Source: Macquaria australasica
Taxonomy: Eukaryota > Chordata > Actinopteri > Centrarchiformes > Percichthyidae
Assembly (NCBI GenBank): GCA_005408345.1
Contig: SEMN01000944.1
Coordinates: forward strand, 80,258 to 144,257
Reading direction: 5' to 3'
DNA: 64,000 bases
Under the pieces are notes generated by a model. That model was not told where the DNA came from. It saw only the letters and a program-made list of their open reading frames with translations, and searched no databases. Both the position numbers and the translations under genes were made by a program. The number at the start of each line of letters is the position of its first letter. Positions within the stretch are counted from its first letter, which is position 1. Below, piece by piece: positions 39,701-49,000 of this stretch.

Positions 39701-42700
39701 GAGCAGAGTCTCGACGTGTGTTTGTGTGTTATCAGTTAACGAGGAAACGGAAACAAACACGTCATTAAGTGTTTAATGTTTATTCTATTGATCGTATTGA
39801 TAACTGAACAGGTAGTGGAAACGTGACTCAGGTAAACCACCTGTCAATTGATACTGATCATTAAAGCTAACATTAGCTTTGTCATTTGAGCTTTAAAATG
39901 TACAGCAACTCAATAACAGGAAAAGTTCAGCATCTGATAAAAATAAATTGTCCTGTTATTTTTTCCTGCAAAAGCTGATGAGACGTTCGTCTCTCTGGAT
40001 TCTCAGTGCAGCAGGAAGGTCAGTGGCCGTTTACACCGAGTGATGACTTTATATTCAGTGTTGTTCTTATATAAAATATATGAAGCCGTTTCGACTCCTG
40101 TGTCAGTTCAGACTGGTTTCTGAGTTCTCAGTGTCTCTGTGTGCCTCCTCAGGAGGTGTCGGGGGGTCGACTCCCTCGCCGTCGATGGTCCAGGAGGACT
40201 GGCAGCGCAGACGGTGTCCTGATGGTGAAGTCCATGTTGGACCTGAGACTGCTGGACTCGTTCTCCCCCGACAGACAGGAGCAGCAGCAGGAGCCAGAGG
40301 AGGTCAGGATACTCAGATACTACCACAAACCAAACTCCACTAAGAAAACCCCTCATTTTACCTACATGAAGTGAACACAGCATTAACCTGACCTTTCGTC
40401 CTATCCCCCCCAGGTGAAGACCCACCCCCTTGATGTTAGCACCTCCCCCTGCAGCCAGAAGAGGGACCAAGCTGTGGAGGCGGGGCTTCATAGGACCAAT
40501 GAGGAGCTGGGGAGCACCATCAGTCTGCAGGTCACCACTGCATGGGTGAGAACACACACACTATCGAACCTCAAGGTTCACTTATTAGCTTTTTCCTGAG
40601 CTTTTGATCATATTTCATGGTCTTCTTCAGCAAATGGAACTTGCTCAGGTGTCACAGCACTTCGGCTTCATCACATGATGTGAAGAAGGAACCACCACAC
40701 TTAGATTGGTTGAGTTGATGGTGTGCGATTCTGTCTGTCCAGGCGGAGGACAACGAGGCGAGGACCAATCAGAGGCCAGACTTCATCCGGCTGTCCAATC
40801 AGAGCCCAGACAGGGAGGATTTGGTGCTGTATCCCGACCAATGGGAGGACAGAGTGAGCCTGGCAGGAATGTACGACTGGTTCCTAATTTCATCAACAGC
40901 AGATGTGTTTAAACCCCGCCCACTCTAAACCCCTCCCCTTCCTGTCAGTGAGTTCCAGGTGAAGGAGGTGTGTCCTGCTGCTGCAGGTGGACCACAGGAC
41001 AAACCCAGTCCAGACAGCGGCTGCTCACTGGGATTCAACTCCAGACTGTCCAGTCCAGTCAGACCTGCAGACGGTGAGACAGATACAGAGCAGTGAAAAG
41101 TAACTAAGTACATTTACTCAAGTACAAATCTGAGGTACTTGTACTTATAGAGTATTTTCTTCTCGTGCTACTTCTGCTCCCCTACATTTATCTGACAGGT
41201 TTACAAATTAAGATTTTTACACACAAAACATGAAAATGTAAAAGTACAGCAGAAACAATTAGTGAAATAATTGATGGACAGAAAATGAATTGGAAACTAG
41301 TTTGTTATTGGTTGAAGTGATTTTTGCTTCTTTTCCTTTGAATGATGTTGAGGTTTCGACTGTTGGTTGTGAATCAATCAATCAGTGGATTAATGGAGAA
41401 ATGAATCATTAGATACAAACTAGTTGAAAATGAGCTCCAACAGTAAAATCCTGCTTTTCCATGAACGATGAGGAAGAATCATCTAATGAGATCAGACAGA
41501 ACATTTACTGCTTTAATACTCAACACTACACTTTACTGAGTACTCACACTGTTACTGCAGGACTTTTACTTTAAGAGTATTTGTACAGTGTGGTATTAGT
41601 ACTTTTACTGCAGTAGAGGATCTGAGTACACCTCCAGCACTGCAGACAGACCTGCAGGAGACAGTGAGACATAGATAGACTGTCTGTCACTCAGCTATAA
41701 TCGGTCTTCCTGTCTCATCTCGTCTGTCAGATTCGGAGCCCACAGAGCCTCTCAGTGTGGATGGAAACTCCTCTGAGCTGGAGATGGAGGAGGACGAAGA
41801 GGAGGGAGGAAGAGGACGACAGGTCAGGGCCTCTCAGCCCATCCCTCAGACTCCAGACCAGGAAGCTTTCCTGAAGGAACACTTTGTCACCCTGGCTGAT
41901 CTCTCAGGCTCAGGTACAGCAGGAGCTCACACTCTGAAACACATCATACAACATGCAACATTACACCGTCAGTACCGCTGTTATTTTCTATTTAAACTTG
42001 ACTATGAAGACTTTAGACTTGTCTTGAAGGACTGTTTAGCTGTAACAAACTCCATCTCAGATCGTGTGCTCCATCGAAAGCTCCAGAACAGCTACTAAAT
42101 GGACCTTGTGGTGAGATTGTCTTGTCAGCTGATCTGAACACTTCATTTAAGTGCTGTACATCATGGACAGTTAGCTAAAACATTTCCTCCAATCATTTAT
42201 TGTCAGAGCCTTGAAACAGGTGTCAGGTGGATTAAAGCAGAGCATGTAACCTGTGTGTTGACAGGAAGTCCGAGCAGAGCGTCTCACAGCTCCAGTGAGA
42301 GTATCAGCATCTCTTCCAGGTTCCTCTCCCAGAATTCAGCTGGAAGGTAAAACATCAGGTCACACAGCTCCACACTCTGATTAGTGAACCTGATCAGGAG
42401 CAGCTGAGACTGTAAATCTGTCAGAACCTGGTTCTGTGTCTCGCACTGGTTTGTTATGTTTCGGATGATGAGTCTTGTTTTCTGTTCTCCTCCTCAGTAG
42501 GACTGTGCTTCCTCTCCCAACTCGGACCACCAGAGGAGGAGGAGGAGGAGGAGGGGAGGTGAAGGCCCGTCCTCTGGTCTCAGAGGTCAGACCTCTGATG
42601 GAGCAGAACCGGACCCAGGACAGGAGGGTGTCATGGAACCAGGACCAAACCCAGAAACAGAACCAGACCTCCTCACTACAAGACCAGATACAGTCTCAGA

Positions 42701-44832
42701 ACAGGACCAGCCGGGACGAAACACAGCCTCCTCAGGTCGGGAACCAGATCCAGCAGGGTACAGATCAGCTGCAAAGCCGGGTGGAGGTGGAGACCTCCTC
42801 GGCCCAGCGGCCCTCCCCACTGAAGAAGAAGTTCCAAGCTGTGCTGGAGTCCAGGAGGAACCTGGGCCCGACAGCCCGGGCTGCCGCCTCCCATCTGAAC
42901 TCTTCCTCTGGACTTCGGAAGGCTCAGTCAGTCCAGAGCCTGCTGACCGACACAGGTAACACTCAAAACATCAGGAAACAAAGGTGAACAGTAAAAGTAT
43001 GGCCCAAACCGTCAAGACGAGACTTTAGACTTGTCTTGGAGGACTTAAATCTAACACTTTCTCTCTCCCTCAGGTGACTCCTCTCTCTTCCAGTCGACCT
43101 CTCGTCCATCCAGAGAGGTCCCCCCTCAGCTGCTCCTCCCCCCACAGCGTCCCACCACCCTGCCCTCCTCCCCCAGACGCGCCCCGTCTATAGCCTCGCC
43201 CCCTCAGAGACCCAGCCCCGCCTCCCCCAGGTCCCCCCAGCAGGAAACAGCCCCCGTCACCTCTGCTGCCGCTCCATCTGCTCTCACCACCCCAAGGAAG
43301 TCTTCATCCTCCTCCTCTTCCACTCCGTCGGTGCCGCGCTCCTACATGAGTCCCACCGCCAGCTCCATGGCCAAGATGTCGCGCTCCGTCTCTGTGGGCG
43401 ACGGCCTCAACATCTCTGAACCCGAGGATCCCGCAGTGACATCGGCAGCAACGGACACCTCCTCCTCTCAGGTCAAAGAGACTCCGCCTCCTCTTGTTGC
43501 CGTGGTGCCCTCCAACACAGCACTGGCCACGCCCCCACATGCTGCTGTTGTCCCTGTCGTCGCCTCCTCCTTGTCTCTGGGTAACCAGGCGGCCCCTCCC
43601 CCCCGCAGTCTCCAGGCTCGGGTCCCCTGCAGCAGCAGACCGCTACCCGACAAGCCCTCCCTGGCCTCCTTCTCGCCATCCTCCTCGTCACGGCCTCCTC
43701 CGGTCTCTGTCTCCCCCCTGACTCCCCCTCGGCAGGAGGAGGAGCCTCAGACTCCTGCAGGCGGCAGCGTGGAGCAGAGAGATGACACAGGTTTGGACTC
43801 TCGTCCTTCTCCTCTTCTTCATCCTGTCATTTCTCCGTTGGGGCTCTGGCCCCGCCCCTCACTTTCATCACTGCACTCCTCCTCCTCTCGCTCTGTACTG
43901 ACAGGTGAGACGCTTCACTGCTCTCTTCTTTCTTTAAATGTCATTCTTCCTGTGTGTCGTCACTTCTTCTCTTCTTTCTTTGTTCCTTTTCTCTTCTTCT
44001 TCTTCTCTGTCACCTGAGACGTGTTCAGAACAGAACATCAGCAGCGACCGAAACAAATGACAGAAAACATGTTTTAGGGGTTTTGTCTGTTTGACCAATG
44101 AAACAATGTGTGGGGTGGGGGGGCAGAGGAGCCAATCAGCTGTCAGTATTCATGTTTTTACAACTTTGAAAAACAAAGTTGAAGTTAATAAAGTCAAGCA
44201 CAAAGACGTTTCCATAGTAACAAGGTAGAAAAATCAATATCCTGATATTTTTAAACTGTTGTTGGTAAAGTGACCTTACCTTCTTCTCTCTCTCTGTGCA
44301 GACCAGCCAATCAGTGTGGAGACCTGCAGAGCTCTGACCAATGAGCTGCAGAGCTGCTTCAAGAGAGCAACACACCTGTACAGGAAGGTGAGTGTCTTTT
44401 CATGCCGTCAGATATTGTAGTCATAAAATGAATTAGAGAAGAAGAAGAAGGTTAAAAGATGAAGCCGGTCTGTGTGGTGAGGTGGTGGTGTGGTTTTCAA
44501 ACTGTGAGGCGCACCTCCCCAGGAGGAGCAGAGGATTATGGGTAAGGTAAGGTACATATTCTTCAGTCTGATGCTCACCTGTCTCCCTCCTCCAGGTGAG
44601 CGGCTCCTCCCCTGATGACTCCGCCCCCGACCAGCGTCAGATGGCCGCCGTCCTATCAGAGGCCTTCCAGGCCATGAGGACGGAGCTCGACTGTCTGCCG
44701 CTCGGAGCGCCGAGCATGCTGGGAGTGGAGGGGGGGTTGGGGGAGGTGAAGACGGCGGCTCTGCTGGAGGAGTACTCTCTGCTGCTGCTGCAGGCTGTTC
44801 ACAGGAGGATCAATACACACAACACCGAGTAG
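14964..44832 (+). CDS. mapkbp1: Mitogen-activated protein kinase-binding protein 1 (WD40 scaffold), 32 coding exons
   Basis: MAPKBP1 is a cytoplasmic and spindle-pole WD40 scaffold that binds JNK; it is a paralogue of WDR62, and human loss causes a nephronophthisis (family knowledge). Exons: 14964-15083, 20390-20481, 27576-27638, 27869-27926, 28539-28709, 29476-29613, 29706-29888, 30247-30264, 32878-33038, 33414-33594, 33903-34049, 34143-34351, 34451-34542, 36945-37070, 37169-37239, 37414-37535, 38405-38480, 38583-38694, 38889-38952, 39178-39306, 39531-39658, 39812-39831, 40153-40302, 40414-40545, 40743-40870, 40949-41073, 41731-41913, 42265-42346, 42498-42955, 43074-43904, 44302-44387, 44596-44832. 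The sum is 4893 bp, in frame, about 1630 aa (human about 1510). The N-terminal RSRIKNLLRSPSIKLRR, WD repeats and C-terminal helices all match the family. Uncertain parts are the 20-nt exon and the 40870/40949 junction. Confidence 0.93.
15084..15204. repeat. CA microsatellite at mapkbp1 intron 1 donor
   Basis: A CA repeat with CTCA interruptions starts at the donor itself (GTACACAC) and runs about 120 bp. A second clean (CA)n lies at 15937-15968 in the same intron. Confidence 0.9.
15205..17364 (+). other. mapkbp1 intron 1, first part
   Basis: Non-coding. Contains pyrimidine-rich stretches, the (CA)n at 15937, and two fragments of a GT-anchored dispersed repeat recognised by GAGGACCAG or its complement (about 15738 reverse, 16376-16460 forward). 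No gene seen. Confidence 0.5.
17365..18606. repeat. 1.2-kb GTATCTGCAGTA minisatellite bounded by inverted repeats
   Basis: More than 90 copies of short units GTATCTGCAGTA / GTATCTGCAGCA / GTAACT alternate across 17378-18593. The array is enclosed by perfect 13-bp inverted repeats TGTTCTAACTATA (17365-17377) and TATAGTTAGAACA (18594-18606). The long minus-strand open frame across it (LQILLQ repeats) is a by-product of the unit length. Lies in mapkbp1 intron 1. Confidence 0.93.
19743..19793 (+). CDS. mapkbp1: candidate alternative first exon of mapkbp1
   Basis: An ATG opens 17 codons (MDKSRHFRTLFSSMEHE) ending phase 0 at a strong donor GAA|GTAAGT. Exon 2 (20390, VTLEKVLGI) starts in phase 0, so the two join in frame. 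A CCAAT-type box (CTGATTGGAC) lies about 20 bp upstream. This would replace the basic N terminus of the main form. It rests on ATG, donor and phase only; I cannot confirm it from homology. Confidence 0.42.
20040..22100. repeat. degenerate tandem repeats flanking mapkbp1 exon 2
   Basis: Three diverged blocks, interrupted by exon 2. About 20060-20280 and 21480-22100 are built on GGTTCCAGGAGTTCTTGAGG-like units of about 20-25 bp. About 20565-21060 is built on CAGTTGAAGTGTTAA-like units. Units are far from identical, so the arrays look old. A fragment CTTCAGCAAGGCACTGAACCC (about 21451) resembles a common fish repeat. Confidence 0.55.
20390..30264 (+). CDS. mapkbp1: mapkbp1 N-terminal WD40 exons 2-8
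   Basis: Seven exons encode the first WD repeats. Blocks seen in order: [135 protein letters not shown], and VNATVPLLGRSGLLGEL. The D-x-x-I/V-x-V/F-W ends of WD blades (VRVWEV, VNVWNW, VKFWYL) are present. Gapless agreement with remembered human MAPKBP1 supports each junction. Intron 2 is the largest here (about 7 kb) and carries an L2 fragment. Confidence 0.92.
22869..22920. promoter_or_regulatory. inverted pair of CCAAT boxes in mapkbp1 intron 2
   Basis: TCCGTCCAATCAGC (22869-22882) and its exact reverse complement GCTGATTGGACGGA (22907-22920) flank a 24-bp GC-rich spacer. Each arm contains an NF-Y-type CCAATCAG. It may be an intronic regulatory element or a hairpin. Confidence 0.35.
23075..23197. 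repeat. GAGA/GACA microsatellite
   Basis: Purine-rich (GA)n with GACA interruptions in mapkbp1 intron 2. A shorter GAGAGAGGGAGA run lies at 27270-27318 and a (TTA)n at 27692-27732. Confidence 0.85.
24210..24480. repeat. GT-anchored dispersed repeat with terminal CA tract
   Basis: (GT)n is followed by a unique-looking body with ATCCTTGTGAGGACCAG, AAGGTTCAGGTTAGAATAGG and similar GGTTAGG motifs, ending in poly-C and (CA)n at 24440-24485. Related pieces occur at 16376-16460 and, reversed, at about 15738. Known generically as a common fish intronic repeat; the exact family was not determined. Confidence 0.55.
25045..26285 (-). mobile_element. L2-like LINE fragment, 5'-truncated, in mapkbp1 intron 2
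   Basis: Minus-strand pieces of an L2-type reverse transcriptase lie in several frames: YHSYADDTQL (RT active-site box, near 25830), HHLKLNLDKTEQLFFPG, LHWLPV, and the C-terminal PQWWNELPIDIRTAE. The 3' end is marked on the + strand by ACATTACATTACATTTATTTAGC at about 25045. Frameshifts and lack of the endonuclease make it dead. No clear target-site duplication found. Confidence 0.85.
26380..26470. repeat. AAGTACTTTTAC-type repeat fragment
   Basis: GTACTTTTACTTGAGTAAGG...ACTTTTACTTGTAATGGAGT matches the dispersed repeat seen at 2600 and 41091. Further partial copies lie at 14500-14590 and 28775-28880. Confidence 0.5.
28249..28536. repeat. (TCC)n/(CTT)n pyrimidine tract at acceptor of mapkbp1 exon 5
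   Basis: Nearly 290 bp of uninterrupted pyrimidine-rich CTCCTC/CTTCCTC repeat ends exactly in the acceptor TCCTCAG before [10 protein letters not shown]. The minus-strand Arg/Lys-rich open frame is spurious. Confidence 0.92.
30247..30264 (+). CDS. mapkbp1: mapkbp1 18-nt microexon (RVDSAS)
   Basis: AGAGTCGACTCTGCCTCC sits between a good acceptor (CTTCCTGTGCAG) and a good donor (GTAAGT), phase 0 on both sides. Inserted between exon 29706-29888 (...WVELR) and exon 32878 (ASQATCLSV...), it restores a gapless match to the remembered human segment NIDSFT. Human MAPKBP1 isoforms differing by six residues are consistent with a conserved, skippable microexon (from memory). Confidence 0.8.
31150..31765. 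repeat. TACTGATACTGCAG minisatellite in mapkbp1 intron 8
   Basis: About 610 bp of units GATACTGCAGTACTGATACCACT. The core TACTGCAGTA is a perfect palindrome. The minus-strand VSVLQYQ open frame is an artefact. It shares the CTGCAGTA core with the array at 17365. Confidence 0.92.
31990..32510. repeat. three copies of TTTAGCCTAGCTTAGCA repeat
   Basis: TTTAGCCTAGCTTAGCA occurs at about 32018, 32160 and 32459, each followed by (T/C)AAAGACTGGA-like sequence. It is a short dispersed fish repeat in mapkbp1 intron 8 with no coding potential. Confidence 0.7.
32878..39306 (+). CDS. mapkbp1: mapkbp1 central and C-terminal WD40 exons 9-20
   Basis: Twelve exons complete the two WD40 propellers. Landmarks: LIFCGCSDGTVRAFSP, TYDPTNRWLSCVYNDHSVYV, ALYHSSCVWSLE, FLSCSSDNTIRLWNIDGHN, LRVSPDGQHLASGDRMGVLR, AHDSEILCLEFSKPDTG, LLATASRDRLIHVLDAG, DEHSSSITAVRFA, MISCGADKSVYFRTAQQ, THHVVRKTTLYDMDVEP, GSQGEDGTLIK, IATSCSDKNISIFDFYSGEC and ITVSGDSCIFVWRL. 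Every junction keeps frame. Exon 33903 has a Gly-rich insertion (about codons 4-13, from GGGGGGAGGAGGGGGG) that is not in the human protein as I recall it; it lies in a surface loop of the blade. Confidence 0.92.
34543..36637 (+). other. mapkbp1 intron 13, no recognised element
   Basis: About 2.1 kb of AT-rich intron. A (C)n run occurs at 34893. I see no exon, transposon end or tandem array until the pyrimidine tract at 36638. Confidence 0.5.
36638..36944. repeat. TCTGTCTGTCTCTCTGTGTT repeat forming acceptor of mapkbp1 exon 14
   Basis: A 300-bp tandem of TCTGTCTG / TCTCTCTGTGTT units ends at the acceptor GTCTCTCAG|GTCTCCAGC. Both strands show long spurious open frames. Confidence 0.9.
38252..38403. 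repeat. (CTC)n pyrimidine tract at acceptor of mapkbp1 exon 17
   Basis: CTCCTC/CTTCCTC repeat, about 150 bp, ending in CCTCCTGCAG before RIFNISNGKQKK. Confidence 0.92.
39412..39503. repeat. TTTA/TA/CA microsatellite before mapkbp1 exon 21
   Basis: TTTATTTA repeats pass into (TA)n and (CA)n, ending about 27 bp before the acceptor TGTGTTGCAG. Confidence 0.85.
39531..43904 (+). CDS. mapkbp1: mapkbp1 disordered Ser/Pro-rich tail exons 21-30
   Basis: A low-complexity, acidic then Ser/Pro-rich tail. Conserved islands: SSDSDKEEEEEEEE (39531 exon), VKSMLDLRLLDS (40153 exon), SEPTEPLSVDGNSSELE and QTPDQEAFLKEHF (41731 exon), ESISISSRFL (42265 exon), GLRKAQSVQSLL (42498 exon) and SPTASSMAKMSRSVSVGD (43074 exon). 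These correspond in order to islands of the human tail, which holds the JNK-interacting and dimerising regions. The last exon here has two usable donors: ACAG|GTTTGG after 43790 and ACAG|GTGAGA after 43904, both phase 1. The second is stronger, so it is used. Confidence 0.85.
39812..39831 (+). CDS. mapkbp1: candidate 20-nt microexon of mapkbp1
   Basis: Exon 39531-39658 ends in phase 1, but exon 40153 (EVSGGRLPRRRW, the conserved frame leading to SMLDLR) must start in phase 0. GTAGTGGAAACGTGACTCAG lies between AACAG and GTAAAC and converts phase 1 to phase 0, coding GSGNVTQ across the joint. The acceptor has a poor pyrimidine tract. An alternative is a different donor inside exon 39531 (for example ATG|GTCACA). 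Confidence 0.45.
41091..41642. mobile_element. hAT-MITE-like element in mapkbp1 intron 26
   Basis: Begins CAGTGAAAAGTAACTAAGTA and ends TCTGAGTACACCTCCAGCACTG, so the ends are short inverted CAGTG/CACTG, as in hAT elements. Internal ends AAGTAC...ACTTTTACT match the dispersed family. No exact 8-bp duplication is visible at the flanks and no coding capacity is seen. Confidence 0.6.
44302..44832 (+). CDS. mapkbp1: mapkbp1 last two exons, C-terminal coiled coil
   Basis: Exons 44302-44387 and 44596-44832 encode ISVETCRALTNELQSCFKRA, THLYRK, a linker, and a second helix (MAAVLSEAFQAMRTELDCLP, LLEEYSLLLLQAVHRRI), ending in TAG at 44830-44832. In the family this C-terminal helical region mediates dimerisation. 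Hydrophobic spacing supports amphipathic helices. Confidence 0.9.
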
Positions 44833-45581
44833 ACTGACCGCACTCTTCAGCTCTTTCTCTCATTTGTTTTCATCCTCCTCTTCTTAATCTTCCTTTTCAT
44901 CCACTTTGTTTTGTTGTTTCTCCTCCAAAACATTCCTCCTCTTCCTCCTCCTAGATGAAGGATCTGAAGCCATTTTGATTTTGTCTGGACTTTTATTCCT
45001 TTTTTATTGTTATGCAAGAATCTCTCGTCTGACTTTTTTAGAAACTAACTTTTTATCGACTTGTTTTTTAAAGACGTTTCCTCCGACTGAGTCGTGGATG
45101 TTTTTCCATCGTCACTCCCTGAAGTTCCCGTCGTTTGTTTGGAGGGAATCAGAACAAGCGCACAGATTATTGATTATTGTTGTAGAAACCTTAATGTTAG
45201 ACTGTAGAGACTTTTTAAAGGAGCAAACAGCAATATGAGACATTTTGTCACAGTTTGATGTAAATTTTATTTCCTGACTTCACTTGAATGTAACAGAGCA
45301 TAACGATGAGTTCAAGTGCGAGTTTTAGTTTCTGATGAATAGTTTGTATTTATTGTGTTGAGCTGTCAGATGCTTCACTTTACACGCTGACCGCCATGTT
45401 TCTCTAATATCATGGATTTCAAGTCTTCTGTTATTTCTAACCGTTAATGAGGTTGTACATTTTTATAATTGTTCTTAGAGAAACACTTTTTGGGGTCCGA
45501 TTGTTTCTAACAGTTTTAACAAACTTTCTCACAAACAAACAGGTTCAGTTTGAAATGTTTTCATGTCTTTTCTCAAAATTC

Positions 45582-45587
45582 AATAAA
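45582..45587 (+). terminator. mapkbp1: poly(A) signal of mapkbp1
   Basis: AATAAA in TTCAATAAAAGTTTGAG, about 750 bp after the mapkbp1 stop codon and before the convergent C1q gene. The 3' UTR 44833-45600 shows no other element. Confidence 0.75.
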
Positions 45588-45731
45588 AGTTTGAGACTTA
45601 TTTGGATGTTTGGGTTTTCAGTTTCTCAGAAGCTGATTGGTCGGCTGTGAAGTTTAACTTGTTCAAGCCTGTGACCTCTTTCTACACTCGCTGTAACCAC
45701 AGGAAGTCACTCACCCTACCAAAACAAAAGT

Positions 45732-45769
45732 CCATCCTTTCAGTTCCAGTCTGACAACTGAAAGGATGG
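45732..45769. other. perfect 14-bp stem-loop between convergent genes
   Basis: CCATCCTTTCAGTT (45732-45745) and AACTGAAAGGATGG (45756-45769) are exact reverse complements around a 10-nt loop. It lies 44 bp past the stop codon of the minus-strand C1q gene, in its 3' UTR, and about 145 bp after the mapkbp1 poly(A) signal. Confidence 0.8.
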
Positions 45770-45812
45770 TGAGAGGATGTCTCACTCGTACCCTGGTCCT
45801 GGGACTGTCCTG

Positions 45813-46093
45813 TCAGAGGGGGAACAGCAGGAAGCCAGAGAAGACGCTGAAGTTTCGGGAGTCGTCGTAGAGCCGGTAGCTGGCCGGTAGACTGAGACGG
45901 ACCCTGTCGCCCTCCTCCAGCTGCAGAGCCACGCCGTTGGATGTGGAGGCATAGCCGCCGTGGTCGTTCAGGTCCAGGTTGAAGATGATTGGCTGATTGT
46001 TCCTGTACAGGTAGAGACCCATGTAACCTTTCAGGTAATCTGCAGCCGTGAAGCTGAAGAAGTAAAGTCCTCTGACAGGAGCCGTGAACACAC
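45813..46093 (-). CDS. C1q domain, second half, and stop codon
   Basis: Begins (G)VFTAPVRGLYFFSF after the acceptor TTTGTCAG. It continues through GYMGLYLYRNNQPI, YASTSNGVALQLEEGDRVRL and ends NFSVFSGFLLFPL, stop at 45813-45815. The F-x-AP-x-x-G-x-Y-x-F-x-F motif and the terminal FSGFLLFP are diagnostic of C1q/TNF-like heads. Length agrees with the family. Confidence 0.95.
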
Positions 46094-49000
46094 CTGACAA
46101 ACACAGAGGAGTTTCACGTTTGCTGTTGATCCAGACTTTGATTACTAGCTTATCAATACGAATCTGAATCAATCAATCAGAACGTTTAAACTAAAAAACA
46201 TCCATCAATTCTAGCAAGTGAATTAAACTGTTTTAACTCCATTAAAGAGTGCGAGGAACTGAAAACATGGATTTCAGTGGCGTGTTCCCTTAAGCTGTAT
46301 GAAGTGACGTCATGTAATATAAAGTGTAGATTTAATAATAATACAATAAATATAATAATTAGAGATCATTGAGCTATAGATCATGTCTCTTTTGGGATTT
46401 AACTCTTGAACCAAATATTCTGGTGTGTCAGTGTTTGAACGTCTGGCCTGTGTGATGTGGTTTACCTGCAGCCTGGTTGTAGGCTCGGCCGATGTTGGTG
46501 ATGGTTTTGGAGAAGATCAGAGTTGTCTCCTCATCAAAAGGACCAACAGATCCTGAATCAGTCAGACCGGCTGAGAACGCTACCTTCGGCTTGTCTGGAA
46601 GAAAAGGTTCAACTCTCAAACTCACCAGTTCAACGTTTTAATGCTAAAACGTTTCAGAACAACGTCTTCATGTATAAATATAAGAGGATCTTTATCATAT
46701 TGAGGTTCAAACATTTTACATCCTGAAGGTCCTAAAATATTTAATCACATTTTAAATGGATCTTTCTGGATCAGATAAAGCTTTAATACTGAACTCATTT
46801 TCTGTTAATGAAAAGGTTCTGTCTGCTTTACAGAATATTACGATTTTACATTAATCTATTTATTACTGAGGCAGTTCTGAAAAACATTTGGGAACAAACA
46901 ATAATTCAGCCACATTTTAAATTCAGACACTTGATTTGGTCAAAGGTTTCCTCTTTTACTAATTTGGGTTTTTTTATTAATGTTCTTTTCTGCCCCCAAA
47001 TGTGCTTCCACGTTTTTGCCGACTTCACTAGTTACAGACACCAACTGTTAGCAGCATGGTGGAGTTAGCCTTAGATCAATATATTGTTCAGTAACTAGCT
47101 GAATTTATTTGTATTTCTACATATTAAAATGTTTCTAATGTCTCTAAAGTACCCACAGAAACTTTGAGTCTCTAATAATGACATTAATTCTTACGTTAGC
47201 AAGCTAGCTGCATAGCAGGACTCCCGGTGTAGGTGCAGTTTGTAACAGATTCAACGTTTCATGATCTTTTCAGCTGATTTAACTCGACAATTTAACTTTT
47301 TCTAAATGTTGTGGCCATTAATGCTTAAAACACAACGTGTTAACTTGAACAGCCTGTGAATAACATTTTAAATAAAGTTCACAATCTTCTCTCGAGTGTA
47401 CTCGGACTTCTCTGCATCACAGATGAAAACATTTTCTCAGATTTTTCAGTTTTCTTTTTCCTGTTGTTTTTAACACAATGAATGAATCATTTTGCTCAGT
47501 GGACAGATGGTTGTACAAACAAACCACAAACCAACATCATATTGTTGTGAAGGTGAAATATTTTCTGGGTAAAACAAACAGATGTAGAAATGAATCTTCA
47601 GCTGTAAAGAATGAAAACAGGAAACTGATGACTGAAGCATTATGTGACTTTTCTAAAGCTTTGACAGCAGCAGAAGTCCTGACGCCCGTCTGTCTGTCGA
47701 GTCAAACATGTCAACAACTATCTGACTGACGGAAGTTTAACACAGCTTTCAGCTTCAAATACAGTTTTTAATCAGTTACTTGTGTTTTCTGTCTTCAGAT
47801 CTTCCAGCTGTTTCTCACCGACACTCAGTCTGACCTCCAGAGCTGAACAGGAAACAGTAAATATCTGATTCATTAATAAGTAATTACCACTGAACTGAAA
47901 ACACAAAATCAGCACAAACAAATGTTCACTGTGAGATATTTAAAAAATGTTATAATAATAATAATATGCTTTATAAGTAGTTGAATAATGAAATTACTAT
48001 CTAAAAAGCCAATTATATATGTTTGAGGTTTCTATAAGAACCATCAGGGTTCATTTGTGTTTATAAAAGAAGTTCCTCAGGGAACCATGTTGGATCCTCC
48101 AAAGTTTCAGTCTCAAGATTCATGTTTCACTTTTTATCTTTGAGATAAAAACTTTGACTCTGCTCCAAACTCTCTATCACTTCTGAAGTTCATAGTTAAT
48201 ATATACTGTAATAATAATATTAATCTAGAGTTAGTTGTGAACCTTCAGAGTTACCTGTGTTTTCCGTCTTCAGATCTTCCAGCTGTTTCTCACTGACACT
48301 CAGTCTGACCTCCAGAGCTGAACAGGAAAAGATTCATGTTTAATTAGTTATTGATTAATAAAAGTTATATTGAAGAGGTGATGATGTTACCTGCAGTGTG
48401 ATTCTCCAGATGCTCCAGCTGTGTCTCAGTGGATCTCAGTCTGACCTCCAGAGCTGATCAACAATCACATTTTATTTATTTATATAGATACACAAGTGTT
48501 AATGAAAATATTAATATAATATAACTACCTGTAGTGTTGTTGTGGCTGTCTGTCAGTCTGGACTCCATCAAGGAAAGTTGAACAGACTGAACTGAAAACA
48601 CAAAATCAGCACAAACAGCTTGTGGGTTCGTGCGCTGAAACTTCCTCTCGTGCTAACGTCAGTGCTCAGTAAGAGGAGGATCTTCACTCAACTAAAACAG
48701 GTTGCAGCTCACTAACTAGTTGTTAGGTAGAGATTAGTTACTAAACATTTACAGCCACAAACTGCAGGTCGAACCGTTGTTAGCTAACTGAGCCAGCTGA
48801 CAAAGTTAACGTTAGCAAACTAATATCTGAGCCGTTTACACAGAAGAGTAAAAATATGGAATTTGGTCATCAAAATGCTAACAGTGTAAAATGGGAAGAT
48901 TTAAATACATTTCACAAAAACATCACAAAATACCTAAAATTACAAAACATGCTAATGACGTTAGCTAGTCTAAATAGCATCGGTTAGGTTAGCTTCTGTC

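Noticed and set aside
43304..43740. minus-strand and +1 frames over mapkbp1 exon 43074-43904
   Set aside because: Shadows of a GC-rich Ser/Pro coding exon.
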